Assembly (NCBI GenBank): GCA_965229785.1
Contig: CBDDJS010000001.1
Span: forward strand, 6,386,001 to 6,450,000
DNA: 64,000 bases
Direction of reading: 5' to 3'
Source: JAWPMT01 sp965229785
GTDB lineage: Bacteria > Bacteroidota > Bacteroidia > Cytophagales > Cyclobacteriaceae
A program made the position numbers and the translations under genes. The notes below the pieces were generated by a model that made no database searches, was not told the DNA's origin, and was given only the letters and a program-made list of their open reading frames with translations. Below are positions 1-8,676 of this stretch, in pieces; positions within the stretch are counted from its first letter, which is position 1; the number at the start of each line of letters is the position of its first letter.

Positions 1-1
1 A

Positions 2-1324
2 GATTGTTTGGTGAATGCAATTGATATTTCGCCTCATGATCCGGCTACGGCTTATATTGCCACGACACGCTACAAATTCAATGACCATACGCCAGCAATT
101 TATAAGACAAACAATTATGGCAAATCCTGGATAAATATTTCTGAGGGTATACCTTATGGTGCTTTTACACGAGTTGTTCGTGAAGATGATGAAAAGCAAG
201 ATTTATTATACGCAGGTACGGAAACAGGCGTGTATGTTTCCTTCAATGGAGGGAGACAATGGCAACCTTTACAGCTGAATCTGCCAGTTACGCCAATTAC
301 AGATTTGTTGGTGAAAGAAGGGGATTTGGTGGTAGCTACTGCCGGAAGGTCTTTCTGGATATTGGATGACCTGACACTGATCAGACAATATGACCCAACC
401 AATAAAACCACAAAACTTTTCAAACCTCAGGATGCGATATTGTCGAATTGGGGGAGTTCCATGGATGGGAACCGATCGGATGGTACCGATAGATTTGAAG
501 GAATCAATCCGGCCAGTGGAGTGACCTTCTATTACCAACTTGGAGAGGAAGCCGAAGGTGAGGAAATCACCCTTTCCATTAATGACAATGCCGGAAATGA
601 AGTGAGAGTCCTCAGTTCAAAATCTGATCCCGATTTTCAACGATATGCGGGAGGTCCACCAGCGGAGCCTTCTATCGGTGACGCCAATGGGTTGAATCGA
701 TTCGTTTGGGATATGCGCTATGCCAACATGCCTGGTGTCCCGAGGGCCTACATTGAAGGAAGCTATCGCCGGCACAGGGTTATTCCCGGTAATTATTCAG
801 CTACACTTAAGGTCGGAGAGGTTGAACAGACGGTAGCATTCAAGGTGATGGACCATCCTATGTTTGATGTTTCTGAGACGACCTATAAAGAATATCATCA
901 GGCCATGAGTGAAATGGAGGATAACCTTACGGCCATGCATGAAATGATCAATGACCTGAAAAAGAAATCAGATCAAATTGAGAGCGTTGTTGCAGACCTG
1001 GGCGATGAAAACCAGGCGTTGAAGGATTCTGGAAACGAATTACTGGATCAGTTAAAAGCCTGGGATGAGGATATGGTGCAACGAAAGTCCAAAGCGTACG
1101 ATGATGTGGAGAATTACGAAAATAAGTTCACGGCCAATTATATTTTCCTTATCAACCAAACCCAAAGTGTTATTCCACGAGTAACTCAGGCGTCAAAAGA
1201 TCGCCGGGCAGAACTAGAGGGAGAATGGAGTACTTTGAAAGCCCGTGGAGAGCAAATAATGAATGAATCAATTCCGGCTTATAACGAGGCCCTTTGGAAA
1301 GCGGGTATCGGTGCGATTAAATAG
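2..1324 (+). CDS. BNR/VPS10-like beta-propeller protein, C-terminal part (5' end outside window)
   Basis: The reading frame is open from the first bases, so the gene starts upstream of the window and only about 440 C-terminal residues are present. Two Asp-box/BNR-type motifs are visible early (TNNYGKSW and VSFNGGRQW), followed by a 'VVATAGRSFWILDD' segment typical of secreted multi-blade propeller proteins annotated as glycosyl hydrolase/sortilin-like in Bacteroidota. A beta-sandwich-like stretch follows, then a charged helical, probably coiled-coil, region near the end (roughly residues 290-360). The family is usually exported, but the signal peptide would lie outside the window. The substrate cannot be told from the sequence. 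Family assignment is fairly secure; enzymatic activity is unproven. Confidence 0.8.
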   Translation, partial: DCLVNAIDISPHDPATAYIATTRYKFNDHTPAIYKTNNYGKSWINISEGIPYGAFTRVVREDDEKQDLLYAGTETGVYVSFNGGRQWQPLQLNLPVTPITDLLVKEGDLVVATAGRSFWILDDLTLIRQYDPTNKTTKLFKPQDAILSNWGSSMDGNRSDGTDRFEGINPASGVTFYYQLGEEAEGEEITLSINDNAGNEVRVLSSKSDPDFQRYAGGPPAEPSIGDANGLNRFVWDMRYANMPGVPRAYIEGSYRRHRVIPGNYSATLKVGEVEQTVAFKVMDHPMFDVSETTYKEYHQAMSEMEDNLTAMHEMINDLKKKSDQIESVVADLGDENQALKDSGNELLDQLKAWDEDMVQRKSKAYDDVENYENKFTANYIFLINQTQSVIPRVTQASKDRRAELEGEWSTLKARGEQIMNESIPAYNEALWKAGIGAIK

Positions 1325-1340
1325 GAATTGAATGGACAAT

Positions 1341-1427
1341 TGTTCCATATAGGTATTCCTGCTTTTCAAAATGGAACACTATTTATATAGCATTAATATA
1401 GTAAGTGACTCTTTATGAGTCACTTAC
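1341..1427. repeat. Two consecutive inverted repeats upstream of the FtsX-type permease
   Basis: The first dyad has 8-base perfect arms TGTTCCAT (1341-1348) and ATGGAACA (1371-1378) around a 22-base loop. The second is an 11-base perfect hairpin, GTAAGTGACTC (1401-1411) and GAGTCACTTAC (1417-1427), with a 5-base loop. Neither is followed by a T-run on the plus strand, so they are not classic intrinsic terminators. They could end transcription of the upstream gene or act as operator or mRNA structure for the permease starting at 1474. Confidence 0.6.
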
Positions 1428-1473
1428 ATTGTGGCACGCCCATTGAATAGAGTAAGTCAAATTTTTTGGCATT

Positions 1474-3858
1474 ATGCTTCGATACCTGTTCAAATTCACC
1501 ATAAGAGGGCTTAGTCGCAACCGCACTTTCACTGCGATCAATATCATCGGGTTATCTCTCGGTCTGACAGCATTCATGCTGATCAACAACTATACAGCCT
1601 TTGAAAAGAGCTACGAAACACATATCCCGGATCACGAAAACATCTACCGGGTAACCCGACTCTATGAAAGTGACAACTCTGCACTTTATGCTAACAATTT
1701 TGCTGCGCTGGGACCAGACATGACGCAAGAGCTTACGCAGGTAGAGAATCATGCCCGACTTATCTTAACCGACAAGATCTACTCCAACTTCGCACTTTCT
1801 TATTACGGGACGGTTACCCATGCGATCACCTTCAACCACGATAAGGCTTTCTTTGCCGATCAGGGCGTTATTGACATGTTTGTCCATGACTGGATAGCCG
1901 GTGATCGGGCGCATGCTTTGGATGCACCCAATCAGGTGGTGTTGGCCAGATCCGAAGCTGAAAAATATTTTGGAGAAGATCAACCCATCGGTAAGACCCT
2001 TCGGCTTAATGGGGGCCAAAGCCTGAAGGTTAGTGGCGTATTTGAAGATCAACCCAGCAATTCGCACCTGGAATTGAAAGTGCTTTGCTCGATGAAAAGC
2101 CTTCCCGAAAACTGGAATCTGGACCAGGAGTGGGGATGGGGTAATTTTCACACTTACCTGCAAGTCTCTGAAACCCATCAATTGGAAGAACGAATCCACG
2201 AGATTGCAAGCAGGCATTTGCAGGAAGGAGAAGGGTTGCCAACGCGATTTCCATTGCAACAACTGGCCAGTATTCACCTGGAATCCGAGGCGCTGCACGA
2301 AATCCAGTCCAATGGTAGCGGCCAGTCTGTGCGCTTCCTTGACATCATCGCATGGGTCATTCTTTTTATCGCCACGATCAATTTCATCAACTTGTTCACC
2401 GCCCGGTCTATTGACAGAATTCGGGAAGTGAGCCTCAAGAAAGTTATCGGGTCTTCTCAATTGCAGATGCTTGGTCAGTTTATGCTGGAGGTCCTATTGG
2501 TAAGTGTGGTAGCGTGTACGGTTGCTCTGACCGCTACGCAACTCCTGCAACATCCTTTGCATAATCTGTTAGGTATCCAGTTTTCTGCCGATTGGCTTGC
2601 TCAACTCATCAATGCAGCTATGTTCATTGTTTTGTTGGCTGCAATTGCTTTCTATCCTTCTTTATGGCTATCCCGTAAAGGCTCATTCGGTATGGCCAGG
2701 AAGGTTGCTTCTCCTGTTAGGGGCATCAGTGTAAGACATGTACTGGTCACCACGCAATTTGCTTTGACTTCTTTGCTGCTAATCGGGACCTCTATCATAT
2801 ATGACCAGAAGCAATATATGATTGAAAAGCCCAGTGGATTCAATAAGGATCAGATGCTGGTGGTCAGTTTGCCTTCTACTATTACGGAAAACCGCGAATA
2901 TGAATCAGTCCGATTCATCAATACCCTGGAACAGGATACGCGATTCGGGACCATCGGTAGGGTAGCACACCTGCCGGGATATGAAGTCACTCGAATGCGA
3001 TGGATTTATCGACAGGGGCAAGATGCCAATGATGGTACTTATCCTAAAGTGATTGCAGCAGATGAAGGCTTCTTCCAAAGTCTTAATCATAAGCTACTGG
3101 CCGGGCGTTTCTTCAGTAAAGATTTTGTGGAAGATTCCTCCATTGTCCTCAATGAAAAGGCGATCACAGACCTTGGATTTCAAAATGCGGATGATGCTGT
3201 GGGAACGAAAGTCTATTTTGAAAACAGACCACATACAGTGATTGGAGTAGTGGCCAATTATCATCAGCAATCGTTGAAATCAGATTATAGCCCTATTGTA
3301 TTTCTTTCTCACCCCTGGTTATTCCAGTATTACACATTACCCCTCAAAGGGGGACAGTTAGAAGAAAGCATTAATGTCGCCAGGGAGCATTATGCTGAGC
3401 TATATCCCAACGATCATTTTGAGTATTTCTTTCTGGATACCTACTTTAATCAGCAGTATCAACAAGACATTCGATTCGGGCAAATCACTGCGATTTTCTC
3501 AGGGTTGGCTATTTTCATTGCCTTATTCGGGCTTTCTGGTCTTACACTGTTTGCCGTAGATCAGCGCATTAAAGAAATCAGTGTTCGCAAAGTATTGGGC
3601 GCCAGTTTTCAACAACTGCTCTGGTTGTTCAATTCTTCCTTTTCCAAGTTGATCCTGATTGCTTTTGTGTTGAGTGCGCCATTAGCCTATTACCTGATGA
3701 ATGAGTGGCTTACTTCATATTCTTATCGCATAAGCCTTCAATGGACACATTTTATCATTCCATTGGCGATGGTCCTCGGCTTGGCCTTAGCCATTACTGC
3801 AGCTGTGGTAGTAAGGTTTGCCAATGTCAATCCTGCGGAGACGTTGCGGAATGAATAG
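1474..3858 (+). CDS. ABC transporter permease, FtsX/MacB type (duplicated)
   Basis: This 794-residue membrane protein has the duplicated layout of Bacteroidota FtsX-family permeases. An N-terminal transmembrane helix (about residues 20-42) is followed by a periplasmic MacB-like core domain (about 45-235) and an FtsX bundle (about 285-400, containing 'REVSLKKVIGSS'). A second core domain and a second FtsX bundle follow, containing 'KEISVRKVLGAS'. The end 'NPAETLRNE' is the usual C-terminal signature. Such proteins work with an ATPase of the LolD/MacB class in export or membrane-stress functions, but no ATPase gene is adjacent. It appears to be a single-gene unit with its own terminator. The exported substrate is unknown. 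Confidence 0.9.
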   Translation: MLRYLFKFTIRGLSRNRTFTAINIIGLSLGLTAFMLINNYTAFEKSYETHIPDHENIYRVTRLYESDNSALYANNFAALGPDMTQELTQVENHARLILTDKIYSNFALSYYGTVTHAITFNHDKAFFADQGVIDMFVHDWIAGDRAHALDAPNQVVLARSEAEKYFGEDQPIGKTLRLNGGQSLKVSGVFEDQPSNSHLELKVLCSMKSLPENWNLDQEWGWGNFHTYLQVSETHQLEERIHEIASRHLQEGEGLPTRFPLQQLASIHLESEALHEIQSNGSGQSVRFLDIIAWVILFIATINFINLFTARSIDRIREVSLKKVIGSSQLQMLGQFMLEVLLVSVVACTVALTATQLLQHPLHNLLGIQFSADWLAQLINAAMFIVLLAAIAFYPSLWLSRKGSFGMARKVASPVRGISVRHVLVTTQFALTSLLLIGTSIIYDQKQYMIEKPSGFNKDQMLVVSLPSTITENREYESVRFINTLEQDTRFGTIGRVAHLPGYEVTRMRWIYRQGQDANDGTYPKVIAADEGFFQSLNHKLLAGRFFSKDFVEDSSIVLNEKAITDLGFQNADDAVGTKVYFENRPHTVIGVVANYHQQSLKSDYSPIVFLSHPWLFQYYTLPLKGGQLEESINVAREHYAELYPNDHFEYFFLDTYFNQQYQQDIRFGQITAIFSGLAIFIALFGLSGLTLFAVDQRIKEISVRKVLGASFQQLLWLFNSSFSKLILIAFVLSAPLAYYLMNEWLTSYSYRISLQWTHFIIPLAMVLGLALAITAAVVVRFANVNPAETLRNE

Positions 3859-3860
3859 GT

Positions 3861-3889
3861 CCCCTCTGGAGAGAACAGGGGTGTTTTTT
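3861..3889 (+). terminator. Intrinsic terminator after the FtsX-type permease
   Basis: CCCCT (3861-3865) pairs with AGGGG (3877-3881), followed by TGTTTTTT. It lies immediately after the stop codon at 3858. Confidence 0.7.
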
Positions 3890-3971
3890 CATTACAATTA
3901 GGCGGAAGCTTTTACCGGATATTTTGTTCTGTGTAAAATGATCTGAATTCTTTGGCAAGGTTCATATCTTT

Positions 3972-5957
3972 ATGGTCGCCATGAAAATCGCCATCTGCAC
4001 GGTATTGGGAGTGATCTTGTCCGCCACTTTGATCGCCCAGCAAAAAGAGATTGATAGCATCAAGCAGGTGCTGCCTACACAAGCACCTTTAGATCAGGTC
4101 AAATCCTGGAATGACCTTTCCTGGTACTACAAAAATTCAGACCTGGACTCTTCCATTTATTTTGCAATGACTGCATTGTCCATCGGGGTACGGGAAAGTT
4201 CGAGGAGAGCGATTGCCCAATCCTACAATAGCCTGGCCAATGCCTATGGCGCTAAGGGCCTGTTTGACTCTGCACTCAACTACCATGAACGATCCTATCA
4301 ATTGCGAATGGAGCTTGAGGATTCTAGTGGTATGGCCAGTTCCCTCAATAATCAGGGGATCGCCTACGATGAGTTGGGCAATTATTCCAAAGCGCTGGAG
4401 GTATATTTTCAATCACTCCGTTTGTACGAGTCCGTAAGTGATGACCCTTACGATATTGCCATGGTCCTGGGAAACATAGGCATTGTCTACAAAAAGCAAA
4501 AAGAGTATTCCAAAGTGCTGGAATACTATCAAAAAGCGCTTGCAATCTATGAGTCGGTTCATTCTGACTTTGGTGTTATGGTGACCAAGGGAAACATGGG
4601 GAATGTACTGCATACCCTGGGACGTCATGAAGAGGCTATTACATACTCGCAGGAAGCAAGAGCAGGATATGAAAAAGCAGGTTATACCCGATACGTTCCT
4701 TATATGGATCAAAATATTGGTATTGCCAGTGATAGTCTTGGTCGAACTTTTGAAGCAAGAAAACTATACCTGCTGGCCATGGAAGGTCATCAGGCACATG
4801 AAAACTTCTATGAATTGGCTAATACACACCTGACACTTTCCGCGAACTATCGAAAAACAGAGGAGTTTAGTAACGCCCTTGAAAACGCTCAATGGGCCTG
4901 GAGGTATGCAACTGACATTAACTCTCTGGAGTTTAGGACTAAGTCTGCATTGGAGCTTTCTCAGGCACTGGCAGGACTTAGTCGATACGCTGAAGCCTAT
5001 GATTATGCGCGTCAATACACTGTGCTTAATGATTCCATTTTTGAAGAAAACAAGACCAGACAGATATTCGAACTGCAAACCGAATACGAAACGGAGAAAG
5101 ATAAACAACAGATTTCTCTCCAAAAAGCGCAACTCGAGGAGCAAAATGCCATCATTCAGCGTAATCGAATTGCCTCTATTGCTGGTGCAATTGTGTTCAT
5201 TCTGTTACTGGCACTTGGTGTTTTGTGGCGTGCCCGAATACGGAAAAAGCAGGAATTGGCATTAGAAAGTGAACGAGTCCGGGCTAGAGAAGCTGAGATT
5301 AACGCAACCATTTCCTCACAAGAAAAGGAACGCGCCCGGTATGCCCGTGACTTGCACGATGGATTTGGTCAAATGATCTCTATCCTGAACATGAATCTGT
5401 CCAATCTTAAAAACGGAGCATCTCCTGATGAACGACAACAAGTGTTCGAACAATCCGAACAGGTGATTGATGACATGTACAAAGAACTGAAAAGCATTTG
5501 CTTTGACCTTATGCCACAGACTTTGATTGGTCAGGGTTTGGCAAGTGCCATTCAGGAATACGCAAATCGCATCAATACGGCTGGGAAGGTATTTGTAGAG
5601 ACCCACTTCTTTGGTTTGGAGCTAAGACCCACGGAGTTGCATGAAATTTCGATCTATCGCATTTCACAGGAATGGATCAACAACATTTTGAAATATTCGG
5701 ATGCCACCAAGATCACGCTACAAATCACACAGGATGAAGAAGAACTTACCTTAATGATTGAGGATAATGGCCTGGGGTTTGATAAACAGATGTTGATTGA
5801 GGGAACAGGAAATGGATGGAGGAACCTGAATACGAGAGCTAATCTCATTCAGGGAGAACTGGAACTGGAGACTACTCCCGGTCGGCGAGGCAATACTTTG
5901 ATTGTAAACGCACCAACCTTGACCTTGGAGGAACAAAAAATGGATCCGGTCAGCTAA
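3972..5957 (+). CDS. TPR-containing sensor histidine kinase (HisKA_3/NarX-type)
   Basis: The protein has a signal peptide; a second ATG at 3981 gives the cleaner peptide MKIAICTVLG...LIAQ and may be the true start. A periplasmic block of tetratricopeptide repeats spans roughly residues 60-330. A short coiled coil, one transmembrane helix (about 395-415) and a cytoplasmic kinase core follow. The phospho-acceptor His462 lies in 'YARDLHDGFGQ', the HisKA_3 dimerisation motif, and the HATPase has N-box 'QEWINNILKY' and 'DNGLGF'. Kinases of this class normally signal to a NarL/LuxR-type regulator, but none is encoded nearby, so this is an orphan sensor here. Its stop overlaps the stop of the convergent DUF5522 gene by four bases. 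Confidence 0.93.
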   Translation: MVAMKIAICTVLGVILSATLIAQQKEIDSIKQVLPTQAPLDQVKSWNDLSWYYKNSDLDSSIYFAMTALSIGVRESSRRAIAQSYNSLANAYGAKGLFDSALNYHERSYQLRMELEDSSGMASSLNNQGIAYDELGNYSKALEVYFQSLRLYESVSDDPYDIAMVLGNIGIVYKKQKEYSKVLEYYQKALAIYESVHSDFGVMVTKGNMGNVLHTLGRHEEAITYSQEARAGYEKAGYTRYVPYMDQNIGIASDSLGRTFEARKLYLLAMEGHQAHENFYELANTHLTLSANYRKTEEFSNALENAQWAWRYATDINSLEFRTKSALELSQALAGLSRYAEAYDYARQYTVLNDSIFEENKTRQIFELQTEYETEKDKQQISLQKAQLEEQNAIIQRNRIASIAGAIVFILLLALGVLWRARIRKKQELALESERVRAREAEINATISSQEKERARYARDLHDGFGQMISILNMNLSNLKNGASPDERQQVFEQSEQVIDDMYKELKSICFDLMPQTLIGQGLASAIQEYANRINTAGKVFVETHFFGLELRPTELHEISIYRISQEWINNILKYSDATKITLQITQDEEELTLMIEDNGLGFDKQMLIEGTGNGWRNLNTRANLIQGELELETTPGRRGNTLIVNAPTLTLEEQKMDPVS

Positions 5958-6115
5958 TTTTTCTTAAACCCATAAGGACAATGGAGGCAACCATTTTTGC
6001 AACAGTAACCTCTTTTTTTATGATAGGATGCATTAAACACCATTAATCCCTTCTCGTTGAAGTAGTAGTCTGACGGCTCCAACTTAATCTCTTCCTTTTT
6101 ACCGCGTTTGTTCAT
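5954..6115 (-). CDS. DUF5522 family small cysteine-rich protein
   Basis: Reading the minus strand from ATG at 6115 gives a 53-residue protein, MNKRGKKEEIK... ending GFKKN. It carries 'YCCKNGCLHCPYGF' near the C terminus, the signature I associate with DUF5522, a very short family widespread in Bacteroidota. Four closely spaced cysteines suggest metal binding, which is inference. A purine-rich GGAGAAG lies a few bases upstream of the start. The stop codon (5954-5956) overlaps the stop of the convergent histidine kinase gene (5955-5957). It has no known function and is easily missed because of its size. Confidence 0.85.
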   Translation of the reverse strand: MNKRGKKEEIKLEPSDYYFNEKGLMVFNASYHKKRGYCCKNGCLHCPYGFKKN

Positions 6116-6137
6116 CAACTTCTCCGGTTAATCCTGC

Positions 6138-6145
6138 TAACTTTG
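6138..6145 (+). promoter_or_regulatory. Candidate -7 box (TAACTTTG) for rocD
   Basis: TAACTTTG matches the Bacteroidota -7 consensus TAnnTTTG. It sits about 60 bases before the preferred rocD start and would give a leader of roughly 50 bases. No well-spaced -33 TTTG was found, so this is tentative. Confidence 0.4.
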
Positions 6146-6205
6146 CCGTTTGCTTTGAGTAATAGCGGGCAAAGATCTTATTTAGTTCCTAAAAAAGAAG
6201 ATATT

Positions 6206-7480
6206 ATGTCAACTTCAACATTGACCAGCCAGGACCTCATCGCTTTGGAAGAAAAGCATGGCGCACATAACTACCATCCCCTACCGGTTGTGTTGGCGCG
6301 AGGTGAAGGTGTTTACGTGTGGGACGTAGAAGGAAAACAATATTTTGATTTCCTATCGGCTTACAGTGCCGTGAACCAGGGACATTGCCATCCCAAAATT
6401 GTGTCTGCTTTGACCAGTCAGGCCGAAACTTTGGCTTTGACCTCACGGGCGTTTCATAGTGATGTGTTGGGACAGTATGAGCAGTTTGTGACCGAATATT
6501 TCGGATTTGATAAGGTGCTTCCCATGAATACTGGAGCGGAAGGGGTAGAGACTGCTATTAAGCTTTGCCGAAAGTGGGCCTACGAAAAGAAAGGAATTGA
6601 AGAGAACGAAGCTCAGATCATTGTATTTGAGGGCAACTTCCATGGCCGTACTACCACGATCATATCCTTTTCGAATGATGAAGATGCGCGGAAAAATTTT
6701 GGGCCATACACAGAAGGCTTCATTAAGGTGCCTTACAATGATCTGGAAGCTTTGGATGAAGCGTTGCACGAAAACAATGTTGCTGGGGTGTTGGTTGAGC
6801 CCATTCAGGGTGAGGCTGGGGTGAATGTGCCAGATCCTGACTTTATTCCTGGTATTAAAGCGCTTTGTGAAAAGCATGAGGCATTATTCATTGCGGATGA
6901 GATCCAAACGGGTATCGCCCGAACCGGAAGTCTATTGAGAATCTGTGGCGATTGTAACTGTCAGCATAAATGTGAGCGCGGAGATACTTATACCAAACCA
7001 GATATGCTGATACTGGGCAAGGCTTTGTCAGGTGGTATATATCCGGTATCCGCTGTATTGGCGGATGATGAAGTAATGGACGTGATCAAGCCAGGGCAAC
7101 ACGGATCTACGTATGGTGGGAATCCACTGGGAAGTAAAGTCGCTATGGCTGCTCTCGAAGTGGTGGATGATGAAAACCTGACGCAGAATGCCCGAAAACT
7201 TGGAGAGCTGTTCCGAGAGAGAATGAACCTGCTGATCGGGAAAACGGATCTGGTTTCTAAAGTACGTGGTAAAGGACTACTCAATGCAATCATCATCAAT
7301 GATTCACCCGATAGTTCTACTGCCTGGGACATTTGTGTGGCATTAAAGGAAAACGGATTATTGGCTAAGCCAACCCACGGAAACATTATCCGATTTGCTC
7401 CGCCTTTGGTGATGACTGAAGAACAATTGCACGAGTGCTGCGATATCATTGAGAAAACGATATTGAATTTCACGAAGTGA
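6206..7480 (+). CDS. rocD: Ornithine--oxo-acid aminotransferase
   Basis: Class III PLP-dependent aminotransferase of 424 residues that interconverts ornithine plus 2-oxoglutarate and glutamate-5-semialdehyde plus glutamate, linking arginine/ornithine and proline metabolism. Visible family motifs include 'HNYHPLPVVLARGEGVYVWD' at the N terminus, 'NTGAEGVETAIK', 'EPIQGEAGV', 'DEIQTGIARTG' and the Schiff-base Lys272 in 'LGKALSGG'. I place the start at the ATG at 6206 rather than in-frame codons 63 bases earlier, because family similarity begins there. An unusual cysteine cluster, CGDCNCQHKC (Cys247, 250, 252, 256), sits between the aspartate motif and the PLP lysine. A small coiled-coil gene follows after four bases, so the two are probably co-transcribed. 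Confidence 0.95.
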   Translation: MSTSTLTSQDLIALEEKHGAHNYHPLPVVLARGEGVYVWDVEGKQYFDFLSAYSAVNQGHCHPKIVSALTSQAETLALTSRAFHSDVLGQYEQFVTEYFGFDKVLPMNTGAEGVETAIKLCRKWAYEKKGIEENEAQIIVFEGNFHGRTTTIISFSNDEDARKNFGPYTEGFIKVPYNDLEALDEALHENNVAGVLVEPIQGEAGVNVPDPDFIPGIKALCEKHEALFIADEIQTGIARTGSLLRICGDCNCQHKCERGDTYTKPDMLILGKALSGGIYPVSAVLADDEVMDVIKPGQHGSTYGGNPLGSKVAMAALEVVDDENLTQNARKLGELFRERMNLLIGKTDLVSKVRGKGLLNAIIINDSPDSSTAWDICVALKENGLLAKPTHGNIIRFAPPLVMTEEQLHECCDIIEKTILNFTK

Positions 7481-7484
7481 GTTC

Positions 7485-7730
7485 GTGGATGAGTCAGAAC
7501 GAATAGAAAAACTGGAGTTGCTGCTGGATGATGTTCAGGAGCAACTCTTTAATACTCAATCGGACATGAAATACATGTCCACTGAAAACACGGCACTAAA
7601 GGACTTTCTGAGTAATCTCTATTATAGCTGTAAGGAACTGGAAGAAACCGAAATCCAGGCCGAGGATCTGATCAAAAACCTCAGGCAAAATATCGAGGTG
7701 TTTGCACGGGATCATAAGATTAGTTTGTAG
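7485..7730 (+). CDS. Small coiled-coil protein downstream of rocD, function unknown
   Basis: This 81-residue acidic protein is almost entirely helical heptad-like sequence ('RIEKLELLLDDVQEQLFNTQSDMKY'). It has no signal peptide, membrane segment or recognisable catalytic motif. The only sensible start is GTG at 7485, four bases after the rocD stop; the next in-frame ATG would remove a third of the protein. The tight spacing suggests translation coupled to rocD. I do not recognise a family; an oligomerisation or partner protein is possible but speculative. Confidence 0.65.
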   Translation: MDESERIEKLELLLDDVQEQLFNTQSDMKYMSTENTALKDFLSNLYYSCKELEETEIQAEDLIKNLRQNIEVFARDHKISL

Positions 7731-7827
7731 CAATACGATCTTCCTTTGCTCTTTAGGCACGGATAGTGTATTTGTATGCGCTCCTCACTTTTCTTAGATT
7801 ACGGCAATCATTACAACCTTGGTAACT

Positions 7828-8664
7828 ATGTACATTGCTAAACAACTTATACTACTTGTCAGTATTCTATTGGTCAATTTTAGCTCCGTCGCTCAGGAAA
7901 AGGTCATTGATCTGCACATGCATCTTTGGGATAAGGAAGCCTCTCTGGAATTGTATCAAAATCATGTAGATACTCTGGACTTTGAAGTTGCTCGAATGGG
8001 CGGCATATTAATCGCCCAACAAGACATCCAGGAAACCCGAGCCAATAATGATTGGATTCTGGAATTATCCAGGAAGAATACAAAACTGATTCCTATTGGC
8101 TCCGTACATCCGTATGATGGGGAAGCGGCTTTGGAGGAATTGAGAAGAATCTCTCAACTCGGGATTAAGATAGTGAAATTGCATCCCATCACTCAACGGA
8201 TAACTGTTGATGACGACCGAGTAATTGCCTTTTGCCGGGAAGCAGGGGTTTTGGGTCTTATTGTGTTAGTTGATAATGCCAATTTTTTGAAGGCAGATGA
8301 TGTCGAGTCGTTATTGACCCTGGCACTACAATGTGGGCAGACCCAATTTATATATGCGCATATGGGTGCCTTAAATTTCCGATCCTGGAGTATTCTCAAA
8401 CTCTTGAGAACCACTCCCAACTTCTATAAAAACAACATTTATTTTGATGTTTCAGGTACAGTTACCCTTTTGGCCGATTCACCCCTTGAGGAAGAATTTG
8501 TATGGGTTCTACGAAGTGTAGGAATAGAAAAGATATTAATGGGTTCGGATTTTCCACAGTGGAATGTTGCTGAAACGGTAGCAGCTGTGAAACGATTGGG
8601 TTTGAATGACAGAGAAATTCAATCCATCCTTTATGAAAATGCCATAGATTTATTGTCTCAATAA
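7828..8664 (+). CDS. Secreted amidohydrolase-family metal-dependent hydrolase
   Basis: A signal peptide (residues 1-23, ending FSSVAQ) precedes a TIM-barrel of the amidohydrolase_2 type. The metal-ligand motif 'DLHMH' (His30, His32) is at the start of the barrel, 'VKLHP' and 'YAHMG' follow in the middle, and 'GSDFP' supplies the late aspartate. The total length of 278 residues fits the family, whose members hydrolyse or decarboxylate small substrates. The ATG at 7828 is chosen over a TTG nine bases upstream because it begins the signal peptide. Export suggests an extracytoplasmic role. The substrate is unknown, and the next gene begins only 12 bases later. Confidence 0.85.
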   Translation: MYIAKQLILLVSILLVNFSSVAQEKVIDLHMHLWDKEASLELYQNHVDTLDFEVARMGGILIAQQDIQETRANNDWILELSRKNTKLIPIGSVHPYDGEAALEELRRISQLGIKIVKLHPITQRITVDDDRVIAFCREAGVLGLIVLVDNANFLKADDVESLLTLALQCGQTQFIYAHMGALNFRSWSILKLLRTTPNFYKNNIYFDVSGTVTLLADSPLEEEFVWVLRSVGIEKILMGSDFPQWNVAETVAAVKRLGLNDREIQSILYENAIDLLSQ

Positions 8665-8676
8665 ACAACTGTCAAA

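Noticed and set aside
1765..2460. 231-codon minus-strand frame inside the FtsX permease
   Set aside because: It lies wholly opposite a well-supported gene and its sequence has no recognisable domain; a shadow frame.
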